Positions 26,068 to 35,848 are shown, numbered from the stretch's first letter. The stretch: 64,000 bases of DNA from Nodularia sp. NIES-3585 (GCF_002218065.1 NZ_BDUB01000001.1:2761270-2825269); one strand, 5' to 3'. Numbers and translations are program-made. The notes: generated by a model not told the origin, from the letters alone.

Positions 26068-27594
26068 TTAGTATTTGTGCTGAGATTTCGCCTCAATTTG
26101 TCTCACAACTGTTAGGGCTGAGTAACTTACCCCAGCAGTACCTTCTCCGGGATGAGTGGAATCACCGACTAACCATAAATGGTCGATGGGTGTGCGATTG
26201 GCAAATCCAAAGGGGCCAAAGGTGGGTATTCTTTGACCAATACCGCCAACTATACCGCGATCGCGTGCTGTGTAATGAGCAAAGGTGCGGGGTGTGGCGG
26301 CTTCTTGATGAATGATGGTTTCTGGTTTGAGGTAGAAGTATTCTGCTAGACGGGCGATCGCATCTTCTGTATACTTCTGTTTAAGTCCTTGATAATTATG
26401 GGTTTCCCACCACGGTGCAGGATCGACAAAGGATGAAGCGATAATTGTCGCTTTCCCATCTGGGGCGCGTCCATCTCCGGGATGACTAACGGAAACGAAC
26501 AAAGAATTATTTTCCCCAATCGGTCCATCGACATCATAGAGAAATTGTAAGTGGGGAGGACAATCTGGGGGAATGGCGCTGATATCTACCCCTAAATACA
26601 CGACAAACGCGCCCGACGCTTGGGGCAATTTTTCCACCCGATTTTTATAGCCAGAGGGTGTTTTTTCTCCCAATAGTTGCACTAAGTTCTGCACGGTGAC
26701 GTTAGCAACTACATGGTCTACAATTTCTGTGCAGATTTCGCCTGTTTTCTGATTTCTAATCACTACAGCAGTCGCTTGGTTATTTTCCACCGTGATTTTT
26801 TCTACAGTGTGGCGCATTAATAACTTACCACCATCTCGTTCTAAGGATTCAACCAGGCGATCGCTTAACACCTGCATACTACCCTGGAGGTGAAATAAAC
26901 CTTGGGGTAATTGGGAAACACTCAACGCCGTAGCAGCATAAAGTAAAGCCGTCTCCTCAGTATCCACCTGAGAATATAGCTTTAATTGCAAATCCAAAAA
27001 CGTTCTCAGACGATGGTCTTTAGCAAGTCCGTAAAAGCGTAAAGCATCGCCCACAGTAAATAATGTATAGGGTACGGTAATTAATGTACTAGGGCGTACC
27101 GCTTGAGTTAATTGCCATAAATCCCATAAACTGCGGGGAGGTAAAACTGGGTCACGTCCTTGGAATTGCCAACTAGCTTCAAATAACACCGCCATCATTT
27201 GCCAAAAAGGTTCACTCCCAGGAAATTGTTTTTGGCGTTCCTCTCGCCATTTCTTTTGGTCACGCCAAACATTAATCGGTGTACTTTCCCCAGGTAAATA
27301 CACAGCACAAGCGGGGTCACAAGGTGTCGCTGCTGGTAAATCTATCCCTAATTCTGAGAATATGCGGTGATGAATTCCCCCTGGTTCTAATCCTGCTACC
27401 TGAGTCGCCCCCACATCAAAGGTAAATCCGCGACGTTGAAATGTGGAAGCACAACCCCCCGGAACCAGGGCTTGGTCTAAGACTAAAACGCTGTAACCCC
27501 GATGGGCTAATAATGCAGCCGCAGTCAGTCCGCCTATCCCTGCACCGATGACAGCAACGCGGGATTTGGTTTTGTGAGTAGAAATATTAGGCAT
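26068..27594 (-). CDS. crtD: C-3',4' carotenoid desaturase CrtD
   Basis: 508 residues. An N-terminal FAD-binding VIGAGIGGLTAAALLAHRG is followed by LDQALVPGGCAST, as in phytoene-desaturase-type flavoproteins. FTFDVGATQVAGLEPGG is the CrtD/CrtI-like second motif, and LWLVGDSTHPGEGTAGVSYSA closes the FAD domain. In cyanobacteria CrtD introduces the 3',4' double bond needed for myxol glycosides (myxoxanthophyll). It could be confused with the carotenoid isomerase CrtH, but motifs and length favour CrtD. Confidence 0.85.
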   Translation of the reverse strand: MPNISTHKTKSRVAVIGAGIGGLTAAALLAHRGYSVLVLDQALVPGGCASTFQRRGFTFDVGATQVAGLEPGGIHHRIFSELGIDLPAATPCDPACAVYLPGESTPINVWRDQKKWREERQKQFPGSEPFWQMMAVLFEASWQFQGRDPVLPPRSLWDLWQLTQAVRPSTLITVPYTLFTVGDALRFYGLAKDHRLRTFLDLQLKLYSQVDTEETALLYAATALSVSQLPQGLFHLQGSMQVLSDRLVESLERDGGKLLMRHTVEKITVENNQATAVVIRNQKTGEICTEIVDHVVANVTVQNLVQLLGEKTPSGYKNRVEKLPQASGAFVVYLGVDISAIPPDCPPHLQFLYDVDGPIGENNSLFVSVSHPGDGRAPDGKATIIASSFVDPAPWWETHNYQGLKQKYTEDAIARLAEYFYLKPETIIHQEAATPRTFAHYTARDRGIVGGIGQRIPTFGPFGFANRTPIDHLWLVGDSTHPGEGTAGVSYSALTVVRQIEAKSQHKY

Positions 27595-27707
27595 TGATAA
27601 CTTTCTTTATAATTCTTAATATTACTACGCATAATTTTATAGGGTAATGACTGTGAAAAGCTAGTATCGGTAACTGGTTTTGAGTTTCACTGATGATCTA
27701 ATTTCTC

Positions 27708-28133
27708 TCACACCTGACAATTCCGCATCAAAGCTGTGTAACCTGCTTGCTGGAAATGTTTATCATAAGCAAGCGCATCATAAATAATTTGCTCCTCCAT
27801 AATTTTAAAGGACACGCAATCAGTTTGACTCCAAGCTTTATCTGGTCTTTGCTCGTAAAGCTTTAATGCAGCCTGAAACTGATTACTTGTTTGAGGAATG
27901 ATGGTTGTGTTTGGATGTTCGTAAAGTTGTTCGATAAGCTTGACAGCAGCTTGACGAAAATAATCACCTCTGTCTGAAAAGTCATTTAGGACTTCGGTTA
28001 ACACCATTTCACTTGTAACAATATGAGCAGGCTGTACAGCTTTTGAAAGTTGTACAGCTTTTTTATGTAAATCATCATGAGGATTAAGCAAAGCTACCCA
28101 GTACCCTGTATCTGCAAACACAAACTGCATCAA
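27708..28133 (-). CDS. PIN-domain protein (VapC-like nuclease)
   Basis: 141 residues. The acidic PIN residues are visible: Asp in VFADTGYWVALLN, Glu in SEMVLTEVLND, Asp in WSQTDCVSF and Asp near YDALAYDKHF. PIN proteins are metal-dependent RNases, often toxins. Its start overlaps the end of the specificity-subunit gene by 4 bp, and no VapB-like antitoxin adjoins it. It therefore appears to be the third gene of the restriction-modification operon and not a free-standing VapBC pair. Confidence 0.85.
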   Translation of the reverse strand: MMQFVFADTGYWVALLNPHDDLHKKAVQLSKAVQPAHIVTSEMVLTEVLNDFSDRGDYFRQAAVKLIEQLYEHPNTTIIPQTSNQFQAALKLYEQRPDKAWSQTDCVSFKIMEEQIIYDALAYDKHFQQAGYTALMRNCQV

Positions 28134-29779
28134 TCTTGTCCTTGTCTTTGTTTTTGGTAGTAATCAAATCTCCTAGCTAAGTCAGTGGGTAGTTTCTTCC
28201 ATTCTTCATCAGGGACTTGAGCAGAAATTTCAGCTACCAATTCCCAAATAGGGGGAGCATCGGGATCAAAAGAAAATTTATCTAATTGAGATCGTGGTTG
28301 AAGAACGTCAATTTGAACTTGAGGAGTTTGTTTTTTAGCAATTAGGTTTTCAAGTTTGTTGATGGCTTCTTGTTCATTACGCCAAGCCTCATCCCGGAAT
28401 TGATTGGCTTTGAGAACTAAGTTGCCAATTTCATCTCTAACACTTGCTTCAGGTAGCGGAATTCGGACAGAGGCAAGCATATCACGATCAATGTGTGTAA
28501 TTACCGAACCGTAAGTTTGACGCTTGATAAGATACTGACCATAGTCAGAAGATAACCAAGTATACAAATACCCAGTATTTATATTTTCTGAGGCAATAAC
28601 ACGAATAGAGTCTTGGCTAGAAGTCCATCCTTCCATGTATTTAGGAATAATTTGTACCCTGCCAATAGTGCCAGAGCAAGTAACGGCAATCATTTCTTGT
28701 TTGAGAGTAATTTCTGGCAAGTCTTCTGTATGCGCTCCTTTAGCCAAAAACTTTAACCCTACAGGATCAATTTGGAAGAGTTGCTTACTATTTAATAGAG
28801 GAATTACACCTTTTTTTAAGTAAACTCGCTTGCGGAATTTAGTAATTGCTTTAACTTCTCTGGTAACTCGTGAATCTCCTACAGTCGTAATTTCACAAGA
28901 TAGTTCATGTAACTGTTTTTCAGCCGCGATCGCAACCGGATCATGGAAACTACCTTCTAAGCGTCCCTGAAGTTGAGATGCTTTAATTTTGGCAATAGAT
29001 GTCTTTTTAGCTGTTGGTGCAATGGAATTTAGATAAGGCAAGTTTAACCGTTCATGCAGTAACCGATCTGCCTCATCTAAAAGTCGATTTGCTTCATCTC
29101 GCAATTCACCTGCTTGACACATTAACCTACCAATTGCTATTCGCCGAATTGGTGGTAAATCAGGAATTAAAACTCTTTCTAAGTGTTGAGGTTCAATTTG
29201 AGCTACAACAGAACCGTAAGTTCCTTGAACAACTTGAGCGCGACCATAATGACTACGAAGAAAAGCTGCAACATAGCCAGCAGCATCAGGATTTTTTGCT
29301 TGAAGACGAATGGCGTGTTCTGAAATAGCTTTACCTAAAAAACTTTCTGTTGCTAGGGCAGTATTACCAATAGTGCCAGAGCGTGAAATTAAGACATCCC
29401 ACTTCTGAGGTAAAAATAGCTCCAAATTGGGAGTGTATTTTTTACTAATGAAACGATCAGTTCTGGGACGTAAGCTAATAATTTCAGAACTGGATAAAAA
29501 TGGGATACCCTTCTCAGGGCTGACGTAGATCCGTTTAAAGCGATTAGGATAATAACCACCTGTGCAAAGTCCGGCTTCGCCGTAAAGCGGCATGAGTTGT
29601 AAACCACTGTTTTCCAAAGCTGTAACCGCGTTATGAGCTTCAATACTAAAAGCAGATGCTTCTAAACGAACGCCTGCATCAAATATCTCACTCAGCCTAA
29701 TGGTAGTTGACAGTTTTTCAGACTCATCAGGCAAAGATATTGGCGTATATTCTTCCGGTTGAAAATTATATTTTACCAT
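28130..29779 (-). CDS. Type I-like specificity subunit (HsdS)
   Basis: 549 residues from the ATG at 29779, which overlaps the stop of the upstream methyltransferase by 7 bp. The protein has two target-recognition domains, each ending in a repeated pattern: DVLISRSGTIGNTALA then GYVAAFLRSHYGRAQV and YGSVVAQIEPQHLERVLIP in the first; MIAVTCSGTIGRVQII then GYLYTWLSSDYGQYLI and YGSVITHIDRDMLASVRIP in the second. Long helices after each act as the spacer. It selects the bipartite DNA site for the nuclease-methyltransferase. Confidence 0.88.
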   Translation of the reverse strand: MVKYNFQPEEYTPISLPDESEKLSTTIRLSEIFDAGVRLEASAFSIEAHNAVTALENSGLQLMPLYGEAGLCTGGYYPNRFKRIYVSPEKGIPFLSSSEIISLRPRTDRFISKKYTPNLELFLPQKWDVLISRSGTIGNTALATESFLGKAISEHAIRLQAKNPDAAGYVAAFLRSHYGRAQVVQGTYGSVVAQIEPQHLERVLIPDLPPIRRIAIGRLMCQAGELRDEANRLLDEADRLLHERLNLPYLNSIAPTAKKTSIAKIKASQLQGRLEGSFHDPVAIAAEKQLHELSCEITTVGDSRVTREVKAITKFRKRVYLKKGVIPLLNSKQLFQIDPVGLKFLAKGAHTEDLPEITLKQEMIAVTCSGTIGRVQIIPKYMEGWTSSQDSIRVIASENINTGYLYTWLSSDYGQYLIKRQTYGSVITHIDRDMLASVRIPLPEASVRDEIGNLVLKANQFRDEAWRNEQEAINKLENLIAKKQTPQVQIDVLQPRSQLDKFSFDPDAPPIWELVAEISAQVPDEEWKKLPTDLARRFDYYQKQRQGQD

Positions 29780-31755
29780 CCCAGAACCACCTGTTTTTTC
29801 CAAACAAGAAACTCATCTGCCACAAATGGCGTATCATCGTCCTCAACTTTCTGACGAGGTAAAGGTCTAGCCGTGCCTTCGCCGCTTGCTGTGCGCTCTA
29901 TAAGCGGAATTGATCCTGGGTCGGCTGGCATTAATATCTCTTCACCTTCTTCATTTCGTCTGTAAACAGTGTTACCTCTCTTATCATGACCGATCGCCTT
30001 CACCTGTGCCATAAAAATTTCATAATCGGGCATGGTTCCTCGGTTAATTTCCTCTTCTGTCTTTTTCTGAAGAATTAAAACTGAGGTTTGAGTTCCGTTG
30101 CGTGGTTGAAATGTATCAGGATGTAAGTCAATTGATGCCACAATGCGGCAATGTTTAATCATCCAGTACCGCACATATAACAATCCAGGCGCACCTAAAA
30201 TTGCATCTGGTAGAACAATTCCCATGCGTCCGCCAGGTTTAAGAAATTGCCAGCATCGTTCAATAAATAAAATTTCTGGAGGTGCAGAACCGTGAAGTTG
30301 ATCAGTTGGTTCCCAACCTGTTTCTGTTTCTCGCCAAACATGACCAAGCTGATATTGACTTAAAGTTTCACGGTCTTTAATCGGTAACTTTGAGCCAAAA
30401 GGCGGATTTGTGGCAATGACATCAAAATAAGCTAAATCTTTGAAACCGCGTAAACTTTTAGCATCAATATCCAGAGCTTTGGCAAACTGTTTACGGAAGT
30501 TATCTTCCCATTGATGTGGATGTAATAATGAATCTTGCCGAAAAATATTTCCAGCACCATCATTATTCATCACCATATTCATTTTTGTAGCTTTTACTAA
30601 GTCTGGATTTATATCAAATCCAAAAAAGTTTGCTTGAGCAGTTTCCCTGATTCTAGAATTTAAAGCATCTTTCATCCAAATATCTGATTGCTCAGTAACT
30701 CCTGCTTGCTGTTTCAGCTTTTCGATAACTTCATTCATGGCAATTACCAAAAAGCCACCTGTGCCGCAAGCTGGGTCAAGAATTCTATCAGTAACTTTTG
30801 GCTCAAGCATCTGCACTGCCATTTTTTGGACGTTGCGAGGTGTAAAAAATTCGCCGCGATCGCCTCTTAAATTAGCACCAACCAGTTCCTCATAAGCTTT
30901 GCCTTTTACATCAATATTGGTACTTAAAAAACTATATCTCTGGAGTTCACCCACTATATAAGCTAAAGACCGAGGTTGGAGTTTAAGCTGATCATTAGCA
31001 TCAAAGATTGCTGGATACTGCTTTTTAACAGCATCAAAAATTTTGTTAATTCTATTAAAAACAGTTAATCTACCATCATTGCTTTTCTTTTCGCTGGCAG
31101 TTGCATAAAACTCTAAAAGATTAGGAAAATTACGTTCATCATGAATCTTGCAAAAAATAACTTTTAAAAGCTCAAAAAAAGCAGGTTGTTTTTGTAGTCC
31201 ATCAGTAACATAAATATGATCATGACAAATTTTGAAAGAAAATAGTAAATTGTCTCCAACAGCATTTTTCAAGGATTCACGAGTTGGACGATCAACTTCT
31301 TCTAAATTGCCATCTTTTGCAGGAATATCATTTGGTTCCTCGTAAACAACTCCTTCTTCTGTTTTAACTCGACGAAGGACAGTCTTTTTTTTGCCATTTG
31401 TCCACATCCCCCATTCGGAGTTATCGCAAAATGCCATGTAAGACTTGAGTTGATCAATACCATCTTTACTTGCTGATGGCTGTATCGAATCTTTCTTGCA
31501 CTCAATGATGATCCAAACATTCTCCTGAATATGTGGCTCTCTTTCCCGAAAGATAGCAAGATCCACCCGGACAGTTTTGCTACCCTGTTTAATGGGATAC
31601 TCAACTTCAATCTGTTCTGGTAAGTAACCTAATTCCAGCACTAAGCGACGCTCAATATTTTGACGAACGTACTCTTCAGGGGTGTCATTACGGATTTTTT
31701 GGTCAATGAAGTCACAAATTTTCCCATCTGGGAGCGTCGCTAGTAGCTTAGTCAT
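29773..31755 (-). CDS. Fused restriction nuclease / N6-adenine methyltransferase (BcgI-like RM subunit)
   Basis: 660 residues. Residues 30-90 form an HsdR-N-type nuclease domain with D65 (VRVDLAIF) and E85-x-K87 (IIIECKKD), a PD-(D/E)XK site. A linker of ~200 residues leads to an HsdM-type methyltransferase with motif I LDPACGTGGF near 326 and motif IV NPPFG near 449. There is no helicase motor anywhere in the operon, so it is not a classical type I system. A fused RM chain plus separate S subunit is the layout of BcgI-type (type IIB) enzymes, which cut on both sides of a bipartite site. The assignment to that class is inference. Confidence 0.85.
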   Translation of the reverse strand: MTKLLATLPDGKICDFIDQKIRNDTPEEYVRQNIERRLVLELGYLPEQIEVEYPIKQGSKTVRVDLAIFREREPHIQENVWIIIECKKDSIQPSASKDGIDQLKSYMAFCDNSEWGMWTNGKKKTVLRRVKTEEGVVYEEPNDIPAKDGNLEEVDRPTRESLKNAVGDNLLFSFKICHDHIYVTDGLQKQPAFFELLKVIFCKIHDERNFPNLLEFYATASEKKSNDGRLTVFNRINKIFDAVKKQYPAIFDANDQLKLQPRSLAYIVGELQRYSFLSTNIDVKGKAYEELVGANLRGDRGEFFTPRNVQKMAVQMLEPKVTDRILDPACGTGGFLVIAMNEVIEKLKQQAGVTEQSDIWMKDALNSRIRETAQANFFGFDINPDLVKATKMNMVMNNDGAGNIFRQDSLLHPHQWEDNFRKQFAKALDIDAKSLRGFKDLAYFDVIATNPPFGSKLPIKDRETLSQYQLGHVWRETETGWEPTDQLHGSAPPEILFIERCWQFLKPGGRMGIVLPDAILGAPGLLYVRYWMIKHCRIVASIDLHPDTFQPRNGTQTSVLILQKKTEEEINRGTMPDYEIFMAQVKAIGHDKRGNTVYRRNEEGEEILMPADPGSIPLIERTASGEGTARPLPRQKVEDDDTPFVADEFLVWKKQVVLGW

Positions 31756-32007
31756 TACCTGAGTAAATCACCATTAGTAGAAATTTGATCTTTTTATGTT
31801 TTATCAGTATTTGTTCTATCTAAAATAGTTTTGTTGCTTATATTTACGTCATACTATGAAGTTAAGGCATCAGACGCGATAAATCGTCCTCTCTACGAAT
31901 GACTGGTTATTGTAAAATCCAAAATTGGTATGATTAGCGATCGCGGTGTTTATTTGAAGTCGTAGATAAGATGAAAGAGTAACAAAACTGTTCACTCCCC
32001 ACTACCC

Positions 32008-33276
32008 ATGACCTCAACCGTGCTAAAATTTCCTCGCATAAATGCCCCCACGGTGCATCAATTGCCCAATGGCTTGACCATAGTCGCAGAGCAAATGCCA
32101 GTTGAAGCTGTGAATCTCAGCTTGTGGATCAAAGTTGGCTCGGCTGTAGAATCTGATGCTATTAACGGCATGGCTCACTTTTTAGAGCATATGATTTTTA
32201 AAGGAACCGAGCGTTTAGCAAGCGGTGAGTTTGAACGTCACATTGAAGAACGGGGTGCTGTGACTAATGCCGCTACGAGCCAAGACTATACTCAATACTA
32301 TATAAATACGGCTCCCAAGGATTTTGCCGCTCTCGCCCCACTGCAAATAGATGTAGTATGTAATGCTCTCATCCCTGATGATGCCTTTGAACGCGAACGT
32401 TTGGTGGTTTTGGAAGAAATTCGCCGTTCTGAGGATAACCCCCGGCGGCGGACGTTTAGAAGGTCAATGGAGACAGCTTTTGAACAGCTACCTTATCGCC
32501 GTCCAGTGTTGGGACCAGAAGCGGTAATTTCTCAACTCCAAGCCCAGCAAATGCGCGATTTTCATCGTACTTGGTATCAACCCCAGTCAATTACGGCTGT
32601 CGCTGTGGGTAATTTACCTGTGGAAGAGTTAATTGCAACTGTGGCTGAGGGATTTCACAGTCAACAGTTAACAGTTAACAGTCAACCGTTAGGGGTTAAT
32701 CCTGAACCTGCGTTTACAGAAGTTGTGCGGCGGGAATTTGTGGATGAAAGTCTTCAACAAGCGCGTTTAGTTATGGTTTGGCGGGTTCCAGGGTTGGGAC
32801 AACTCAATGATATTTATGGTTTGGATGTTTTGGCGGGAGTTTTGGGACACGGACGGACTTCTAGACTGGTGCGGGATTTACGAGAAGAACGAGAACTGGT
32901 GAGTTCCATTGGTGTAAGTAATATGACCAATCAGTTACAGGGGACTTTTTATATTTCTGCTAAATGTGCGGTGGAAAATTTACAGGCTGTGGAGGAGGCG
33001 ATCGCGCAACATATCCGTATACTACATACAGAGTTGGTTTCCGAAAAAGAAATTGCCCGTGTGCGGCGACGGGTAGCCAACAAGTTTATATTTGGTAACG
33101 AAACACCAAGCGATCGCGCTGGTTTATACGGTTACTATCAATCTATGGTGGGAGATTTAGAACCTGCGTTTAACTACCCAGATCATATTCAATCCCAAGA
33201 AGCAACTGACTTAATGCAAGCCGCAAAACAGTATCTTTCCCCAGATGCTTATGGTGTAGTTGTCCTCAAACCCTAA
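32008..33276 (+). CDS. M16-family zinc peptidase
   Basis: 422 residues. The inverted zinc motif HxxEH is present as H57-F-L-E60-H61 (AHFLEHMIFKG), with the downstream Glu in the ERLVVLEEIRRSEDNP segment. The second inactive half ends in LSPDAYGVVVLKP. Cyanobacteria carry several such processing peptidases, and the partner is not adjacent. A tandem heptamer tract (32658-32685) has invaded the coding region in frame, adding a SQQLTVNSQPLGV loop between the two halves. Confidence 0.9.
   Translation: MTSTVLKFPRINAPTVHQLPNGLTIVAEQMPVEAVNLSLWIKVGSAVESDAINGMAHFLEHMIFKGTERLASGEFERHIEERGAVTNAATSQDYTQYYINTAPKDFAALAPLQIDVVCNALIPDDAFERERLVVLEEIRRSEDNPRRRTFRRSMETAFEQLPYRRPVLGPEAVISQLQAQQMRDFHRTWYQPQSITAVAVGNLPVEELIATVAEGFHSQQLTVNSQPLGVNPEPAFTEVVRREFVDESLQQARLVMVWRVPGLGQLNDIYGLDVLAGVLGHGRTSRLVRDLREERELVSSIGVSNMTNQLQGTFYISAKCAVENLQAVEEAIAQHIRILHTELVSEKEIARVRRRVANKFIFGNETPSDRAGLYGYYQSMVGDLEPAFNYPDHIQSQEATDLMQAAKQYLSPDAYGVVVLKP
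32658..32685 (+). repeat. CAGTTAA heptamer tract inside the M16 peptidase gene
   Basis: Four consecutive heptamers (cagtcaa, cagttaa, cagttaa, cagtcaa), read in frame as QLTVNSQ-like residues. The type is otherwise intergenic in these genomes. Confidence 0.75.
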
Positions 33277-33278
33277 AT

Positions 33279-33313
33279 TAGGGAGTAGGGAGTGGGGAGT
33301 GGGGAGTGGGGCA
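33279..33313. repeat. TAGGGAG/TGGGGAG heptamer tract
   Basis: Five heptamers fill the gap between the M16 peptidase and the fructosamine kinase genes. Confidence 0.7.
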
Positions 33314-33358
33314 TGAGAAAATACATAAAAATACTCATCCTTATTTCCCAATTTAAAT

Positions 33359-34222
33359 ATGTGGACTGAAATTGATACTCATATTAGCCAAGTAACTGGC
33401 GAAAAATTTCAAACTCAGCACAAGCGCAGTGTGAGTGGTGGCTGTATTAATCAAGGTTATGCTGTTGCTGATGGTAATTTGACTTATTTTGTCAAGCTGA
33501 ATCAAGCCTCTCAAGTTGCTATGTTTGAAGCTGAGGCGTTGGGTTTAAAAGAAATGCTAGCTACAAATACCATTCTTGTACCCAAACCAATTTGCTGGGG
33601 TACGGCTGGAAACTCTAGTTATATAGTCTTGGAATGGCTGGAAATGGGAGGTAGTAACAGCAAATCTTCCCAAGAAATGGGACGCAAGTTAGCAGCGATG
33701 CACAAAGCTACTAATAGCGAAGGTTTTGGTTGGAAAATTAATAATACTATTGGTTCCACACCTCAAATCAATACCTGGACAGCAGACTGGGCCGAATTTT
33801 ATACCCAACATCGCTTGAGTTATCAATTTCAGTTAGCTAGGCGACGGGGTGGGAGTTTTCCCAAACAAGAGCAATTACTTGCAGCTATTCCGGAACTATT
33901 GGCAAATCATTCAGTGCAACCATCTTTAGTACATGGTGATTTATGGGGTGGAAATGCTGGGTGTACTGTGTCAGGCGAACCGGTAATATTTGATCCAGCA
34001 ACTTATTTTGGTGATAGAGAAGTTGATATTGCCATGACAGAATTATTTGGTGGTTTTTCAGCCGATTTTTACCAAAGTTATCACGAGGTGTTTCCTTTAG
34101 ATGCAGGTTATGAGCAGAGAAAAACTCTGTATAACCTGTATCACATTCTCAATCACTTTAATTTATTTGGCGGTGGTTATGCTTCCCAAGCTAACCGGAT
34201 GATTGACCAGATTTTACGCTAG
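33359..34222 (+). CDS. Fructosamine kinase family protein
   Basis: 287 residues with the fructosamine-3-kinase/ketosamine-kinase layout. KRSVSGGCINQGYAV is the Gly-rich nucleotide loop, YFVKLN carries the ATP-binding Lys, LVHGDLWGGNAG (~190-201) is the catalytic loop with Asp, and FDPATYFGDREVDIAMTELFGGF holds the metal-binding Asp. These enzymes phosphorylate sugar-modified amines so that the adduct falls off (protein repair). Confidence 0.9.
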   Translation: MWTEIDTHISQVTGEKFQTQHKRSVSGGCINQGYAVADGNLTYFVKLNQASQVAMFEAEALGLKEMLATNTILVPKPICWGTAGNSSYIVLEWLEMGGSNSKSSQEMGRKLAAMHKATNSEGFGWKINNTIGSTPQINTWTADWAEFYTQHRLSYQFQLARRRGGSFPKQEQLLAAIPELLANHSVQPSLVHGDLWGGNAGCTVSGEPVIFDPATYFGDREVDIAMTELFGGFSADFYQSYHEVFPLDAGYEQRKTLYNLYHILNHFNLFGGGYASQANRMIDQILR

Positions 34223-34238
34223 AGGATTGCAGAAACGT

Positions 34239-34580
34239 ATGAACACACGATTAGTCGATTCACTGCTGCGAATCATTACCTCACTGACTCTGGAGGAACG
34301 TCTTTTACTGCAAGAACGCCTCAACAGTATGGCAATTCAACTAACTCCAGGTGTTTGCGGTGGACAACCACGCATTCGCAACACCCGTATTCCTGTGTGG
34401 ACATTGGTAGCTTTTCGCCAGCAGGGGGCAGACGATGCAGAATTGCTGCGTAATTATCCCACCCTCACCAAAGATGATTTAACCGCAGCATGGACATACT
34501 ACGCACAGCACGAGGACGAATTAAATTGTGTGCTGACTGCTATCAATGAGGATGATAATGCTGAAGCTGTACTCGAATGA
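34239..34580 (+). CDS. DUF433 antitoxin (pair 1)
   Basis: I use the ATG at 34239; the frame opens inside the preceding gene. 113 residues, with an N-terminal helical extension and the DUF433 core (TPGVCGGQPRIRNTRIPVWTLVAF and LLRNYPTLTKDDLTAAWTYY), a small DNA-binding helix-turn-helix fold. It overlaps the DUF5615 gene by 23 bp. DUF433/DUF5615 pairs behave as toxin-antitoxin modules by context. Confidence 0.8.
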   Translation: MNTRLVDSLLRIITSLTLEERLLLQERLNSMAIQLTPGVCGGQPRIRNTRIPVWTLVAFRQQGADDAELLRNYPTLTKDDLTAAWTYYAQHEDELNCVLTAINEDDNAEAVLE

Positions 34581-34938
34581 GAACTTTCCAATGGATATGG
34601 TGTTAGAACTGCGCCAGTATGGTTATGATGTCCTCACCTCCCAAGAAGCTGGACAAGCTAATCAAGGAATACCGGATGAGGATGTTCTCACCTTTGCTAT
34701 CGAAAACGAGCGAGTTGTCATTACCCTCAACCGTGAGGACTTTATCGCTTTACATCGTAATGGTATTTCTCATCAGGGCATGATCATTTGTAAAACCGAT
34801 AGAGACTACAAAGGACAAATACAAGCTCTATACGCCTATCTACAACAAATAGAAGACTTGAAAAATCGCCTGATTAGAGTTAAAAAGCAGAATCAACCTA
34901 AATCTAGTCAGCAAATTTTTATTATTCAGGAATATTAA
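34558..34938 (+). CDS. DUF5615 PIN-like protein (pair 1 toxin candidate)
   Basis: 126 residues from the ATG at 34558. LKLYSNENFPMDMVLELRQYGYDV, DEDVLTFAIENERVVITLNREDF and GMIICKTDRDY are the conserved DUF5615 blocks. The acidic residues in YSNENFP, DEDVL and NREDF match the PIN-like active site. It is the longest of the three DUF5615 copies, with a basic tail (RLIRVKKQNQPKSSQQ). Confidence 0.8.
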   Translation: MLKLYSNENFPMDMVLELRQYGYDVLTSQEAGQANQGIPDEDVLTFAIENERVVITLNREDFIALHRNGISHQGMIICKTDRDYKGQIQALYAYLQQIEDLKNRLIRVKKQNQPKSSQQIFIIQEY

Positions 34939-34981
34939 CTAAATAATTAATAGAGCAGGCAAGATGCCTACTCCACAAGAC

Positions 34982-35848
34982 TTAACTCCTGGTTTCGATA
35001 TCGTATAACTGGCATAAAGTGAGCAGTTTCTGTTTCAGGCGATCGCGCACATTTTCTGGCATAATCACTACACAGTCTGGCGCATACTGCATCACCTCAC
35101 GGCTAAACCAAAAGGTACTGGATACACGCCTAATAACTCGCCGCACTTTGGGTTTATCTGGTAGCCATTCATTGATATTGTCTTCTGGTTTCGCTTTATA
35201 GCCAAAAGCCAAGCCACCAAATATGTGCATTTCCACCTCTACCTCATCTAAGTGAGTACGCCATTCCCCAGGAATAGAAATCACCGCCGCATCTGTAATT
35301 CTGTCTAAACGCAAACTCCTGTTGTGAATGAGTTCGGGTATATCAAAGCTTCCTTCCGTCTCTTCACACCAGCAATCAAGATATTGGCGCTTTTCGTGGG
35401 GTGCAACCTTAGCATGGCGGACGGTAAAAGTAAATATATGCCCGGCTGGATCTTGATAGGAAAGTTGGAAAGGTTGCTGTCGCCGGATGTAGTTATCTAT
35501 TTGTAAGCGCCAAGGTGGGGGGAGGTTTTCTAGAAAGCTTTCGATTTCATTTCGCAGTGGGATTGATATTTCGCTGCGTTCGAGAAGCAAGTTAGCAATA
35601 ATTTGCGCTTGTTCAACTTGTCCAATGTCGGTTAATGCACCAATACACCGATGTAATGCCCTAATGCGGGCTTCTGTCCAATCATTATTATTACCGATAA
35701 GTAACTTACGTTGAGCGATCGCTTCTACCAGTTTCGAGATATTCGGGCGATCGCCCCACATCATACCAAATTGTAAGGCGATCGCTTCTAGTTCCGCTTT
35801 ATCGCGTTCTCTTAAAGAGAGAGTTATAGACTGACCTTTCCGACTCAT
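34982..35848 (-). CDS. WYL-domain regulator beside the I-D CRISPR-Cas locus
   Basis: I start at the ATG at 35848 (MSRKGQSITLSLRERDKAEL), which begins a ribbon-helix-helix-like DNA-binding segment; the upstream extension is not conserved-looking. The 288 residues end in a WYL-type ligand domain (QPFQLSYQDPAGHIFTFTVRHAKVAPHEKRQYLDCWCEE and ...SLRLDRITDAAV). In Synechocystis the divergent WYL gene next to its I-D locus represses the cas operon, and the same divergent position here implies the same job. Direct repeats directly upstream of its start may be its own operator. Confidence 0.85.
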   Translation of the reverse strand: MSRKGQSITLSLRERDKAELEAIALQFGMMWGDRPNISKLVEAIAQRKLLIGNNNDWTEARIRALHRCIGALTDIGQVEQAQIIANLLLERSEISIPLRNEIESFLENLPPPWRLQIDNYIRRQQPFQLSYQDPAGHIFTFTVRHAKVAPHEKRQYLDCWCEETEGSFDIPELIHNRSLRLDRITDAAVISIPGEWRTHLDEVEVEMHIFGGLAFGYKAKPEDNINEWLPDKPKVRRVIRRVSSTFWFSREVMQYAPDCVVIMPENVRDRLKQKLLTLCQLYDIETRS

